A DNA stretch of 64,000 bases from Clostridia bacterium (GCA_017467265.1 JAFTSO010000024.1:1-64000), one strand, 5' to 3'; counted from the stretch's first letter, positions 15,557 to 25,026 are shown. Program-made: numbers and translations. Notes: a model not told the origin generated them from the sequence alone.

Positions 15557-18085
15557 TTATGCGATCGTAATATCTCTAAAATATACCGTGCCGCCGGCAG
15601 GAATTATAAACGAAAATTCCGTGCACTTATCGCCAAGCGACGAAATATCGATCGTGAACGTCTGCCACGTACCGAGAATCACGCATTCGTTTTCATCCGA
15701 ATCGTTTATCTGATAATACGTGTGTTTTTGATCGTCGGTAATATCCGTAAACGCACCGTCTGGTTTCAAACGCAATATAAACGCTTCCGTCGTTTCCGGA
15801 GGCGCTTCCGCGACGTACGTCGTAAAGGTAAACGTCGTTTTGTTGGCAACGAGCGCAGGATCGATATACACCTTGCCTTGCGACGTCGCCGTCACCTTGT
15901 ACGCGTTCTCGCCCTCATAATGCACTTCCGTCACCGTGAGCCCCGATTGCACGTTGCTAAATCCCAGACCGTTCACCACGATTTCTTCGGGCTGCTCTAT
16001 CGAGCTATCGCTCCCCGAGCCTCCCTCCGAGCCGCCGCCTTCCGCAACGTCACCGATCACGATATTCTTCACGTACGCGGCATTATTGCCGCCGCCAAGC
16101 ACGATAGAGAACTCCGTGCACACGTCCGCGAACGCGGAGATGTCCGTCGTCACTGTCTTCCACTCGTTCAACGCAATCTTCTGATCACCCGACGCCGTCG
16201 TCGAATAATACACGTAGCCGCTCACAACCCCCGGCAATACGTCTGCCGTTTGGTTGGGTTTGATACGAACGGCAAATTCCCAATCGGCGGACGATTCCTT
16301 CTCAACGAGAATATCAAAGGAAACCGTTCCTTTACCTTTGAGCAAGTCCGTCTTGATATACAGCTTATTCATATCCGTACCCGACTGATAGAGATATGCG
16401 TTGGTGTTTTCGTCGTATTCCACCGCTGCAATCGAGCCCCTTGACGAACCTTCGTCGCTCCACATTGTAAAGTCTGTACCGTATTGCAAGCCGTTCACAA
16501 CGGGATCGGGTTCTTTCACCCCGAACGGATCGCCGTAATAGCAGATGTACCCCGTGCCGATCGAACCGTCTTCACCGGAAACAGGAATCACCGTGCCACC
16601 AAGCAACGGCGTGCCCGTGCCTTCCTGATTGCTCACGATTTTACCGTCTGCCGTCAATACGTTATAGCGGTCGTACGTCGAAGATTTTTGACCGTACTGG
16701 AAACGTATTCCTTCGTACACGATACTTACGCTGTTGCAATGTTCGTGCCCGACGAAAATCGAATCCACGTTCAATTCCTTTAACTTGCTAATGCTAAACG
16801 AGGAGCTCAACCAAGGTCCTTTCATCATTCTGCCAAGGAAGCCAAAGTCCGTTTCGTCAGCCGTTTCCATCGTATCCAAATTCAAAGGATTTTTCAGTAT
16901 CGACGAGGACGGGGTTTCGGTTTCCCCCGTGTATTCTTCATACTTTTTGAATGCATCATGGAAAATCGACGGCTGAATGTGGAACGCCATTGAAATCTTC
17001 ACGTCCGCGTCAATCGCGTGAATCGCGTTGATCGAATCGGTGTACCACGTGATCTGATCCGCACCAAAGCCAGCGCTCGTCTTTACGATGTTCGTGCCAA
17101 GAGGGGGCAGCGTCTGAACCCCTTGATCGTCGCACATCGGTGAACCGCAACCGTTGGAGTCCATCATATAGAACACGCGGAGCAGCTCGCCGTCCTGCTC
17201 GATACCCACGGTATAGTTGCCGTTGCCCGTCACGTCCCCCTGCTTGAACAGGCAGTTTTCCGCCGCCTCTAATTGCTGGCATTGCCAGTCAACACCCATC
17301 AAGCTCTCGTTGTCGTGATTGCCGAACACGGGTGCCCAAGGAGTATCCAACGTTTCCATAAAATCGATCAGGCTGGTAAGCAACGTGCCGCTGGGATCAA
17401 AACGCCCGTAAACGATGTCGCCCGTCAGGATAATGAGATCGGGGTTGGTCTTTTCAACGACTTCGCGGACATAGCGATAGCATTGCGTTTCGGGCGAATC
17501 CCCCCAAGACCAGGTCTGCGTGTCCGACAGCTGCAATACGACGGGATCTCTGTTGCTTTCCACTTCGACGATGAAATCGACCAAATCTTCGTTGGTCTTA
17601 TACGCACCGCAAGTGCAATAATACGCTTTACCGAATTCGCCGTCCGACAACGCCCCGTAGGTATGCCCCGGGGGCGTACCGTAAGGCACTTCACAAATTT
17701 CGCAGACGGGCTGCGAAGTGCAATCCGCCGCCGTGCCTTCGTGGTTACCGTATTCCACCAGCTTGCCGCAGTCACATTTTAACCAATGCCCCGTCTTGTT
17801 GGTGATCCACTCGCCTTCCGTGATACACGTATGTACGTCTTCGCTACTCTCTTCGTCGCTCTCGCTTTCCGCGACGGAGCTTTCCACCGTCGAGCTTTCT
17901 TCTTCACTCGATACCTCGGAAGAAACTTCTTCGCTTTCTTCGGAAGAGATTTCTTCGCTCACGACGGAGCTGCTCTGCTGCTCGCTGCTATCCGAGCCGC
18001 CGCCCTTCTTGCCGCACGCCGCCGCAAAGGACGCCGCCAAACCGAGCGTGAGCATCAGCGCAAACAGCTTTCTCAATTTTCCCAT
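15557..18085 (-). CDS. Metallophosphoesterase lipoprotein with Cys-rich domain and two C-terminal beta domains
   Basis: An 842-residue surface lipoprotein. A signal peptide ends in a lipobox-like FAAAC (Cys24), followed by a Ser/Glu spacer (about 31-85) and a Cys/His domain of about 80 residues with KCDCG, CEICE and CTCG, probably zinc-bound. The calcineurin-like phosphoesterase domain starts near 180: motif I is LSDTQ (D188, Gln190 where His is usual), then TGD (221-223), GNHD (255-258), a lone His in AFHIQP and GHEH. Two beta-sandwich-like modules follow, each ending in a similar FTIDIS/VTTDIS...CTEFS...F(R/K)DI pattern, perhaps carbohydrate-binding. It may take phosphate from extracellular sugars or nucleotides; the substrate is unknown. 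Ribosome site AAGGAG; several promoters upstream. Confidence 0.88.
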   Translation of the reverse strand: MGKLRKLFALMLTLGLAASFAAACGKKGGGSDSSEQQSSSVVSEEISSEESEEVSSEVSSEEESSTVESSVAESESDEESSEDVHTCITEGEWITNKTGHWLKCDCGKLVEYGNHEGTAADCTSQPVCEICEVPYGTPPGHTYGALSDGEFGKAYYCTCGAYKTNEDLVDFIVEVESNRDPVVLQLSDTQTWSWGDSPETQCYRYVREVVEKTNPDLIILTGDIVYGRFDPSGTLLTSLIDFMETLDTPWAPVFGNHDNESLMGVDWQCQQLEAAENCLFKQGDVTGNGNYTVGIEQDGELLRVFYMMDSNGCGSPMCDDQGVQTLPPLGTNIVKTSAGFGADQITWYTDSINAIHAIDADVKISMAFHIQPSIFHDAFKKYEEYTGETETPSSSILKNPLNLDTMETADETDFGFLGRMMKGPWLSSSFSISKLKELNVDSIFVGHEHCNSVSIVYEGIRFQYGQKSSTYDRYNVLTADGKIVSNQEGTGTPLLGGTVIPVSGEDGSIGTGYICYYGDPFGVKEPDPVVNGLQYGTDFTMWSDEGSSRGSIAAVEYDENTNAYLYQSGTDMNKLYIKTDLLKGKGTVSFDILVEKESSADWEFAVRIKPNQTADVLPGVVSGYVYYSTTASGDQKIALNEWKTVTTDISAFADVCTEFSIVLGGGNNAAYVKNIVIGDVAEGGGSEGGSGSDSSIEQPEEIVVNGLGFSNVQSGLTVTEVHYEGENAYKVTATSQGKVYIDPALVANKTTFTFTTYVAEAPPETTEAFILRLKPDGAFTDITDDQKHTYYQINDSDENECVILGTWQTFTIDISSLGDKCTEFSFIIPAGGTVYFRDITIA

Positions 18086-18417
18086 AACTTTATTTCTCCT
18101 TATACTTTTCCCTAAAATCGTATTTTAGGTTGTTTCCATTATAACACAGGCTCAGCCAACTTTCAAGTGCATTTCTTTACTACTTTCCTTAAAAATTTGC
18201 AGATTTTTACTTTTTTAGTAAGGCGTACACATTATAACACAATCGCTACGTACCTATCAACGGCGAGCCTGCAAAGCTATCAGCCACGTTATTCCTACTC
18301 CTATTATACGGGCTTTTATTAGCGATTGCAAGCAAGCGGCAGCTGTTTTTTTGACAATTTTCAGGTGTTATTGCATTTTTTATATAGATACATCAAAATA
18401 AAATCCAACGCAAAACA
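18086..18417. other. Gap with three stacked minus-strand promoters
   Basis: No gene is supported here. The minus strand carries P1 TTGAAA-17-TATAAT (18138-18166), P2 TTGATA-18-TATAAT (18231-18260) and P3 TTGCAA-17-TATAAT (18303-18331). All point at the metallophosphoesterase gene. The 120 bases between P2 and P1 contain no clear terminator or open frame, so a small RNA is possible but not shown. Confidence 0.5.
18138..18166 (-). promoter_or_regulatory. Proximal promoter of the metallophosphoesterase lipoprotein
   Basis: Minus strand TTGAAA (18161-18166), 17 bp, TATAAT (18138-18143); start predicted near 18131. Confidence 0.8.
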
Positions 18418-18446
18418 AAAACGCAGACCGACTAAGTCTGCGTTTT
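18405..18446 (-). terminator. Terminator after the GH31 gene
   Basis: Perfect 11-bp stem AAAACGCAGAC (18418-18428) / GTCTGCGTTTT (18436-18446); on the minus strand it runs into TTTTTGTTTTG. Confidence 0.9.
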
Positions 18447-18461
18447 GCCTATTGCTTGCTC

Positions 18462-20921
18462 TTATAACGTTTCTTTCAAAATTTTCTTGGTGATTGCAGG
18501 CAAGTCCAAGCCGTCCACCGCCGTCAGATATTCCTGCATTGTTTCCGCCTTCGCGACTGCTTGCCAAGCGTTGAATTTTTCACGGTTTTTCCACTCTGCA
18601 CGCGTGATAATTTTCAACGCGCGCGCCTTTTGTTGCTCCACGTCACTCTTGCGTGCAAACGATGCCTCCACGCGATAACGTACCCCCGTCTTTACAGGAA
18701 TTTCCACCGTCAAACAATCGCCGAGTAAGACGTTCGCTTTTTTCTTTTTGCCATCGGCAAACAGAGTGATTTTGCCCTGTTCTACGTTTTCAAAACGGAT
18801 ACGCAAAGTACGGTTTTTAGGAATAACGCCGTCGTCACCGTTCGCCAAAATCTCCGTTATTTGCGTACATGCCCATGCCTTTTGCACAAAACGGTTGGAA
18901 AAGGCGGTGGTGTATTCGCCCGTGTTCCCGTGCTCTCTACCGTCCTCGCGCAAGGTATATTCACCGTCGCCGTTATAGATACGGATTTCTAATTTTTCGG
19001 GGTTGTCACAGCCGTTGCCCGCGTCGAGCGAAAGCGGCAACACGCCTCCTGCCTTTGCCAAAACGGGAATACTGTCGCGCTTGCGATAGAGCGTAATCTT
19101 TTTGCCGTTCTTGCCTGCCGTGTACTCGTCGCCAGTGAAAATATCCGTCCATTTGCCTTCGGGCAGCCAAGTCTTTATACGCGCATACCCGTCCTTTTTC
19201 GCCTGTTCCGTCACAGGCGCGACCAGCAATTCGCTGCCAAAATAATAGGTCTGCGCATATTCGTACGCCGCCTTTTGCGTATTGCGATAATACAGCGGTT
19301 CGACAAGCGCAATCCCCTCCTCGTGCGTGGTTTTAGACGCGGTGTACAGATACGGGATCAAGCGATGGCGGAATTTCAAAAACTCTGCAGCGATCAAGCC
19401 CACACCGTTGCCGTATTCCCACGGCTCTTTCGTCATCGTTTCATAGCACGCGCAATGCAGGCGGTTGATAGGGCTGAACACGCCGTATTGAATATGGCGC
19501 ACGTACAGCTCGTCGCTCTTCTCGCCGAAATTGTGTCCGCCGATATCGTGACTCCACCACGTATACCCCACGTTGGTCGCCGTCGCAGTGAAATAGGGCA
19601 AATACCCCAGCGTATCCCACGTAATCTCCGTATCCCCCGAAAAACCGAGCGGATACCTATGCGAGCCCACACCTGCGTAGCGCGAGAGCACGAGCGGCGC
19701 GCTATGCCCTGCTACGTTATCTAAATAATGGTAATGATTGAGCGCCCACAACGGATCGTAATCGGGCACGTCCCCGTTCTTTTTCGCCTGCTCCCAAGGG
19801 ATATTCGGTTGCTGCCAGTCGATCCACCAAAAATCTACGCCGTCCTTTTCATACGGGCGGTGCAAAACCGCAAAATACGCATTAATAAACTGTGCGCGTG
19901 AAAAATCAAAGGGAATATGCCGATCGTTCGGCGCGGACATACCCACCGCCTTTGCCATTTTTTCGTAATCGCGCTCCCAAAAACGTATCCCGTCGGCAGG
20001 GTGCAGATTAAGCGTGATTTTCAAGCCCTTTTCCGTGAGCTGCGACAGGAATTTTTTATAATCGGGAAAGAGCTTTTTGTTCCACGTATAACCCGTCCAG
20101 CCCAAATTCCAAAAATAATCCTTGCCCGTATATTCGGCGCTGTTTTTACCGCTGGCGCTCACCCCCATTTCTTCATCGACGAACTCGGAATAATGCCAGT
20201 CCATATCCACCGTCGCCACCGTCAGGGGGATCTCCCGTTCTTCAAAGCGGCGTAAAACACGCAGATATTCTTCGTCCGTATAGACGTGATATCTGCTCCA
20301 CCAGTTGCCGAGTGCATAACGGGGCACAATCGGCGTTGCGCCCGTAATCTGATAGAGCGCACGCACAGCCCCACGATAATCGTTGCCAAAGGCAAAAATA
20401 TACTCGTCCGTACCGTCCGCACATTCGTTTTGCACTTCGCCGTTTTCCGCCAGCGTCAGCGACATCGAATCGTCGAACACCGCCACACCCGTCTTGGAAC
20501 AAACACCCGTACCAAGCGCGATCTTTTTCGGTGCTTCGTTCAGCCAAGGCCGATGATATACGTCCGCGTTGCAATTATCCAGCGTTCTGTACGTCCCCAA
20601 CAGGTTGCCGTCGTTCCCTGCCAAAATGCGCACGTTATCGCGTTCAACGCATACCTGCCCCCTATCTTTTGCCAAAATCAGGCGCACGTCGCCCGTGTCG
20701 ATCACCGCATTTTCGCCATTATCCGTAAAGGTAAAATCCACTTTATCCATATCGCGAAACCACACCGCTTGGGTAGCGTCGTCGCGGAATTTTTTATGCG
20801 CGCTTTGCTCCAAACGGAACAGCTGTTTGCCCAGCACTATCACGCGGTAATCGTGCCAAAACACCGTGTTTTCCACGCGCGCAATCGGGCGCGTTTTTGC
20901 TATCAAATGTCTATCCAACAT
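18462..20921 (-). CDS. Glycoside hydrolase family 31
   Basis: An 819-residue GH31 enzyme, a retaining exo-acting alpha-glycosidase. The (beta/alpha)8 core is marked by PRYALGNWWSRY, the nucleophile region DFWWIDWQQP (Asp after Trp-Ile) and the acid/base region SGDTEITWD. There is no signal peptide, so it probably works in the cytoplasm on imported oligosaccharides. Substrate cannot be read from the sequence: the WIDWQQ variant and the sequence around it differ from plain alpha-glucosidases (WIDMNE), so a sugar other than maltose-type glucosides is possible. The C-terminus adds beta domains and a helical tail. Start 20921 follows GGGAGAACGACG; the open frame upstream is not coding. It follows the DUF1653 gene by 19 bp. 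Confidence 0.9.
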   Translation of the reverse strand: MLDRHLIAKTRPIARVENTVFWHDYRVIVLGKQLFRLEQSAHKKFRDDATQAVWFRDMDKVDFTFTDNGENAVIDTGDVRLILAKDRGQVCVERDNVRILAGNDGNLLGTYRTLDNCNADVYHRPWLNEAPKKIALGTGVCSKTGVAVFDDSMSLTLAENGEVQNECADGTDEYIFAFGNDYRGAVRALYQITGATPIVPRYALGNWWSRYHVYTDEEYLRVLRRFEEREIPLTVATVDMDWHYSEFVDEEMGVSASGKNSAEYTGKDYFWNLGWTGYTWNKKLFPDYKKFLSQLTEKGLKITLNLHPADGIRFWERDYEKMAKAVGMSAPNDRHIPFDFSRAQFINAYFAVLHRPYEKDGVDFWWIDWQQPNIPWEQAKKNGDVPDYDPLWALNHYHYLDNVAGHSAPLVLSRYAGVGSHRYPLGFSGDTEITWDTLGYLPYFTATATNVGYTWWSHDIGGHNFGEKSDELYVRHIQYGVFSPINRLHCACYETMTKEPWEYGNGVGLIAAEFLKFRHRLIPYLYTASKTTHEEGIALVEPLYYRNTQKAAYEYAQTYYFGSELLVAPVTEQAKKDGYARIKTWLPEGKWTDIFTGDEYTAGKNGKKITLYRKRDSIPVLAKAGGVLPLSLDAGNGCDNPEKLEIRIYNGDGEYTLREDGREHGNTGEYTTAFSNRFVQKAWACTQITEILANGDDGVIPKNRTLRIRFENVEQGKITLFADGKKKKANVLLGDCLTVEIPVKTGVRYRVEASFARKSDVEQQKARALKIITRAEWKNREKFNAWQAVAKAETMQEYLTAVDGLDLPAITKKILKETL

Positions 20922-20940
20922 CGTCGTTCTCCCTATACTA

Positions 20941-21153
20941 TTATCCGATAAAGGTAAATCTTTTATACGTTTTTCCGTCCCGTTCCACACTCTCGTCCCA
21001 CATCGAGGCAGGGCGTACCCAAACCTGCCCTTCGCCGTACAAAGCGCGATACACCACCATCTCTTCCGTCGTTTCCGAGTGCTTTGCAATCGCAATCACT
21101 TCGTATTCGTTGCCCTTAAAATGTCTGTATTTTCCTAATTTGATCGCTGCCAT
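20941..21153 (-). CDS. DUF1653 family protein
   Basis: A 70-residue protein of the DUF1653 family (KLGKYRHFKGNEYEVI, HSETTEEMVVYRALY, VWVRPASMW). These small beta proteins are common in bacteria and of unknown function. The start at 21153 follows TAAGGAGAGCGAAA; an ATG 21 bp upstream would swallow that site. It heads a two-gene operon with the GH31 glycosidase. Confidence 0.85.
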   Translation of the reverse strand: MAAIKLGKYRHFKGNEYEVIAIAKHSETTEEMVVYRALYGEGQVWVRPASMWDESVERDGKTYKRFTFIG

Positions 21154-21174
21154 TTTCGCTCTCCTTATGCCCAA

Positions 21175-21203
21175 ATTATATTACGCAAAGCGTGCTTTTG
21201 CAA
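21175..21203 (-). promoter_or_regulatory. Promoter of the DUF1653-GH31 operon
   Basis: Minus strand TTGCAA (21198-21203), 17 bp, TATAAT (21175-21180). Confidence 0.8.
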
Positions 21204-21286
21204 TATCTAAACGAAAAAAGGGCAAAAAAATGGATATTTTTGAAAGAATCTGACATAAAATAATAGCTTTTTTCGCAAAAAAGGTA

Positions 21287-21292
21287 TATAAT
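21287..21292 (+). promoter_or_regulatory. -10 element of the ion permease gene
   Basis: TATAAT at 21287-21292, with no convincing -35 at 16-18 bp. The predicted start near 21299 leaves a leader of about 50 nt that carries AAGGAG. Confidence 0.5.
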
Positions 21293-21347
21293 ATTGCCGT
21301 TTGAGCGCGTTCGCGCCCAAAATAATACGTACGCAAGGAGAAAGCAC

Positions 21348-22517
21348 GTGAGAACGCACGCGGTAGGACAAAAACACCCCCACCATATCCATTTGGGCGC
21401 AATCTTGTACAGTCACGTTTTGCCGTTTATGAAAAAGAACGCGGTGCTCTTGATCGCGCTCGTCGCGGCGGCGATTACGTCGTGCATCGTGCCCCCCGAT
21501 AAGGCGTATTTGGACTATTTCGACTGGAAAACGCTCACCTGCCTGTTCTGTGTTTTAGCGGTGGTATGCGCCCTGAAAAATATCCGATTTTTCTTCTTTT
21601 TGGCGCAAAAAATCGTACGCGCGTTCAAAAACGCACGTGCCTGCGTACTCGCCCTTGCCTACGTCACGTTCATCGGCTCGATGCTGATCGCCAACGATAT
21701 GGCGTTGCTTACGTTCCTTCCCTTGGGGTATTTAGTACTCACGTCCACGGGCAAGAAAAAATATATGGCGTTTACCTTTATTATGCAAAATATCGCCGCG
21801 AATTTGGGCGGTATGCTCACCCCGTTCGGCAATCCGCAAAACCTGTATCTCTATACCAAATTTGCTATCCCTACGGGCGAATTTATGTGGATAATGCTGC
21901 CGCCCTTTTTGATTTCGGTGGCGCTGATCACGCTTTGCTGTTTCGTGTTCGTGAAAAAAGAACCGCTGTCGATCGAAGAAGACAAGATCACGCTGCCTTT
22001 GTGGCGCACGCTCGTGTACGGCGTTTTGTTCGCGCTGTCCATCGTCATCGTGTTCCGTGTGATCCCCTTTTGGATCGGGCTGATCGTTATCCCGATCGCC
22101 CTTTTGTTCTTGGATAGAAAGGCGCTGGGCAAAGTCGATTACGGCCTGCTGTTGACATTTATGGCGTTCTTTGTGTTCTCGGGAAATATGGCGCGTATCC
22201 CTGCGGTGCAACGCGCTTTTGGCGATTTGATGCAGAAAAATTCCCTGCTCGTATCCACCCTTTCCTGCCAGATCATCAGCAACGTCCCGTCGGCAATTTT
22301 ACTCTCACAGTTCACGGGCAATTATCAGCCGCTCCTACTCGGCGTGAATATCGGCGGCTGCGGCACGCTGATCTCGTCGCTCGCCAGCCTGATCACCTTC
22401 CGCGAATACCTTTCGCACAACCCCGACGGCGTGAAGAAATACCTGTTGCTCTTTTCGGCGTTCAATTTTGCATTTTTGGGCATTTTGCTCGGCGCGTGCG
22501 CCCTTTTGCTCCTTTGA
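21348..22517 (+). CDS. SLC13/ArsB-type ion transporter superfamily permease
   Basis: A 389-residue integral membrane protein with about 10-11 hydrophobic segments. Sequence signs of the citrate/arsenite/NhaD ion-transporter superfamily are the two half-repeat motifs: NDMALLTFLPL with GGMLTPFGNPQNLYLY, and SNVPSAILLSQF with GGCGTLISSLASLI. The transported anion or cation is not evident. Translation most likely starts at GTG 21348, eight bases after AAGGAG; the first ATG of the frame (21294) lies within two bases of the -10 element. It stands alone with a strong terminator. Confidence 0.85.
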   Translation: MRTHAVGQKHPHHIHLGAILYSHVLPFMKKNAVLLIALVAAAITSCIVPPDKAYLDYFDWKTLTCLFCVLAVVCALKNIRFFFFLAQKIVRAFKNARACVLALAYVTFIGSMLIANDMALLTFLPLGYLVLTSTGKKKYMAFTFIMQNIAANLGGMLTPFGNPQNLYLYTKFAIPTGEFMWIMLPPFLISVALITLCCFVFVKKEPLSIEEDKITLPLWRTLVYGVLFALSIVIVFRVIPFWIGLIVIPIALLFLDRKALGKVDYGLLLTFMAFFVFSGNMARIPAVQRAFGDLMQKNSLLVSTLSCQIISNVPSAILLSQFTGNYQPLLLGVNIGGCGTLISSLASLITFREYLSHNPDGVKKYLLLFSAFNFAFLGILLGACALLLL

Positions 22518-22529
22518 TTATATGCACCA

Positions 22530-22566
22530 AACCGCCGTTCACGACCAAGTGGACGGCGGTTTTTTT
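22530..22566 (+). terminator. Terminator after the ion permease
   Basis: ACCGCCGT-T-CAC / GTG-G-ACGGCGGT (22531-22560), loop GACCAA, then six T. Confidence 0.92.
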
Positions 22567-22575
22567 ATGCCCCTA

Positions 22576-22604
22576 TTGACAAATAGGCAAAAGTATGCTA
22601 TGCT
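22576..22604 (+). promoter_or_regulatory. Promoter of the serpin gene
   Basis: TTGACA (22576-22581), 17 bp, TATGCT (22599-22604). Confidence 0.75.
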
Positions 22605-22681
22605 TTTTTTGCAAAAGCGTGGACGATTTGCCCTTTTTTAGGGTAAATATGGATAAGAAAACAAAAAAAGGGGGTATGTCT

Positions 22682-24028
22682 ATGGCTATTCGAAACAAGT
22701 TTCGCAAAACGCTTTCCGTGCTTTGCTCCGTCCTTTTGAGCTTTGGCGTTGCCTGCGGCAAGGGCGAAAATCCGACGTCGGGGAACGCTGCCCTGCTCTC
22801 CCAGCCTGCCGCGCCCACGGAGCTGTCCTATCCAGACCGCACGAACGCGGACTATCTCGCGTTCAAAGGGAACGTGGACGGTTTTGCAACGCGCTTTGCC
22901 AACGCCGCGTATCAGGCGTATGACGGCGAAGAGAATTTCGCGGTATCTCCCCTTTCGGTGTTTTCCGCGCTCTCGCTCGCCACGGAAGGCGCGCACGGCG
23001 TCACACGCAGCGAGATTTTGAACGCGCTCGGCGCGTCGCACGAAGAATTGCAAACGTATTATTCGGCACTCTATCGCGAAGTTTCCGTCACACATACCGA
23101 ATACAACGACGACGACACAACAACGTATTCGGGAGAAGTGACGTTGAGCAATTCGCTGTGGCTGCAACAGGGCATTGATTTTCGACAAGCGGGACTGGAC
23201 GTTTTGGCGAACAAATACCATGCCTATTCCTATCTCGCCGATTTTTGCAACGAGAACGAAAAGGCAAACCGAGCCCTGACGGCGTTCATCAAGGAACAAA
23301 CGCACGGACTCATCGAAAAGAATTACGAATTGTCCGACAAGACCTTGCTCGCGCTCGTCAACACGCTGTACCTAAAGGACGGCTGGCTGATGCACGGCGA
23401 TCTGCCCACCACCGCGCCCTATACGTTCACCAACGCGGACGGCTCTACCCACACCACGCCCCTTTTGCAAGGCAAGTACGTGTCTGGCAGAGTACAGGAA
23501 CAGGAAAACTATTCACTCTTTTACACAGCGACGCTGAACAATTACAAGCTGAAATTTATCCTGCCCAAGGACGGTTATACCGTCGCGGACGTATTTACTG
23601 CGGACGTGCTCGCTGAAGTTTCCGCCGTGCAATCCTTTGGCGGTAGTGACTACGAAAATAATATCGACTACTACACCCGTTGTCTTTTCCCCGAATTTGA
23701 GGCGGAATACGACGAAAACGTGCGCACTTTGCTGCAAACGATGGGCATACAGTCGCTTTTTAACGAATACTCGTGCGATTTCGGCGGTCTACTCGATGAA
23801 TATTGGCGCGGAAAAGTGTACTGTGAAAAGGTACAACACACCACAAAACTCTTTGTGGATAAGACGGGCATAGAAGGCGCGGCGGTGACGGTAATCGGGA
23901 TCGGCGAGAGCGCCCCTGAAACGCGACAAGAAGTGTTTTACGATTTCGTCATCGATCGGGCGTTCGGGTTCGTCATCACTACGCCCAACAACGTCACGCT
24001 GTTCTCGGGCGTTGTCGAGCATCTATAA
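22682..24028 (+). CDS. Serpin-family protease inhibitor, putative lipoprotein
   Basis: A 448-residue serpin. The N-terminus has a basic stretch, a hydrophobic segment and GVAC (Cys25) as a likely lipid attachment site. Serpin landmarks: NFAVSPLSVFSALSLATEGA, SNSLWLQQGI, LALVNTLYLKDGW, and the reactive-centre hinge IEGAAVTVIGIGESAPE followed by FVIDRAFGFVI. Alignment to standard serpins puts the scissile bond near Glu-Ser-Ala, so the target protease is not a classic trypsin-like one; this is tentative. Inhibitory action needs the small-residue hinge, which is mostly kept. Three in-frame ATGs compete (22649, 22676, 22682); 22682 has the best spacing from AAAGGGGG. It may guard the cell against host or community proteases. 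Confidence 0.88.
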   Translation: MAIRNKFRKTLSVLCSVLLSFGVACGKGENPTSGNAALLSQPAAPTELSYPDRTNADYLAFKGNVDGFATRFANAAYQAYDGEENFAVSPLSVFSALSLATEGAHGVTRSEILNALGASHEELQTYYSALYREVSVTHTEYNDDDTTTYSGEVTLSNSLWLQQGIDFRQAGLDVLANKYHAYSYLADFCNENEKANRALTAFIKEQTHGLIEKNYELSDKTLLALVNTLYLKDGWLMHGDLPTTAPYTFTNADGSTHTTPLLQGKYVSGRVQEQENYSLFYTATLNNYKLKFILPKDGYTVADVFTADVLAEVSAVQSFGGSDYENNIDYYTRCLFPEFEAEYDENVRTLLQTMGIQSLFNEYSCDFGGLLDEYWRGKVYCEKVQHTTKLFVDKTGIEGAAVTVIGIGESAPETRQEVFYDFVIDRAFGFVITTPNNVTLFSGVVEHL

Positions 24029-24060
24029 AAACGCAATCTCCCAAGGAAAACCCCTATGAC

Positions 24061-24099
24061 AAGCACCCCCGTTTGCGATTTGCAAACGGGGGTGCTTTT
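24061..24099. terminator. Bidirectional terminator between serpin and argF
   Basis: Perfect 16-bp stem AAGCACCCCCGTTTGC (24061-24076) / GCAAACGGGGGTGCTT (24082-24097), loop GATTT, T-run on the plus side. It closes both the serpin gene and the arg operon. Confidence 0.9.
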
Positions 24100-24117
24100 A
24101 CGTTTTGTTTTTATTTT

Positions 24118-25026
24118 TTATTTACCGCCGAGGCATTTAACAAGGACCGCCTTTTGCGCGTGCAGACGGTTTTCCGCTTCGTCGAAAATTTCGTTGGCAT
24201 GCGCCTCGAAAACCTCCGCCGTGATCTCTTCTTCGCGGTACGCAGGCAAACAATGCAGCACCATCGCTTTTTCGTTCGCCACTTTCATCACTTCCGCGTT
24301 AATTTGGTAGTTCTTGAACACCTTTTTGCGTTCTTCCGCCTCGCTCTCCTGCCCCATCGACGCCCAAACGTCGGTGTAGAGCACGTCCGCACCCTTTGCC
24401 GCTTCTAAAACACTCTCCGTGCAGGTAAACTTGCCGTTTTCTTTCGCCCAAGCCATAATTTCCGCGTCCGGTTCATAGCCTTTGGGACAAGCCACCGATA
24501 CTTCCATACCCATCTTGATACCGCCGACAATCAGGGAATTGGTCATGTTATTGCCGTCGCCGATATAGCACAGCTTGTTGCCTGCACATGCGCCCTTGTA
24601 TTCGCGAATCGTCATAAGATCGGCCAGCACCTGACAAGGGTGGCAATAATCGGTCAAACCGTTGATGATGGGGATAGAGCCGTAGGTTGCTAAATCTTCC
24701 ACTTCCTTTTGCGCGAACGTGCGGATCATAATGCCGTCGAGATAACGCGAAAGTACGCGCGCCGTATCTTCTACGGGCTCTCCTCTGCCGATTTGCAGGT
24801 CGCGTGCGCTCAAAAACAGCGCGCTGCCGCCCAAATCGTACATACCCACCTCGAAAGACACACGTGTACGCGTGGACGATTTCGAGAAAATCATACCCAG
24901 CGTTTTGCCTTTCAAAAGGTGGTGTTCTATGCCGTTTTTCTTCTCAAATTTCAGTTGGTCCGCAAGGTTCAAAATCTCCGTGATTTCCTTTGTGGACAAA
25001 TCCATTAACTTCAACAAATGTTTCAT
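24118..25026 (-). CDS. argF: Ornithine carbamoyltransferase
   Basis: Makes citrulline from ornithine and carbamoyl phosphate. The carbamoyl-phosphate loop SSTRTR is at residues 50-55, HPCQ near the middle, and HCLPAYRE near the C-terminus; length 302 is typical. Its ATG overlaps the argD stop by 4 bases, implying translational coupling. It is the last gene of the arginine operon, followed by a strong terminator at 24061. A catabolic (arginine deiminase) role is unlikely given the biosynthetic neighbours. Confidence 0.96.
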   Translation of the reverse strand: MKHLLKLMDLSTKEITEILNLADQLKFEKKNGIEHHLLKGKTLGMIFSKSSTRTRVSFEVGMYDLGGSALFLSARDLQIGRGEPVEDTARVLSRYLDGIMIRTFAQKEVEDLATYGSIPIINGLTDYCHPCQVLADLMTIREYKGACAGNKLCYIGDGNNMTNSLIVGGIKMGMEVSVACPKGYEPDAEIMAWAKENGKFTCTESVLEAAKGADVLYTDVWASMGQESEAEERKKVFKNYQINAEVMKVANEKAMVLHCLPAYREEEITAEVFEAHANEIFDEAENRLHAQKAVLVKCLGGK

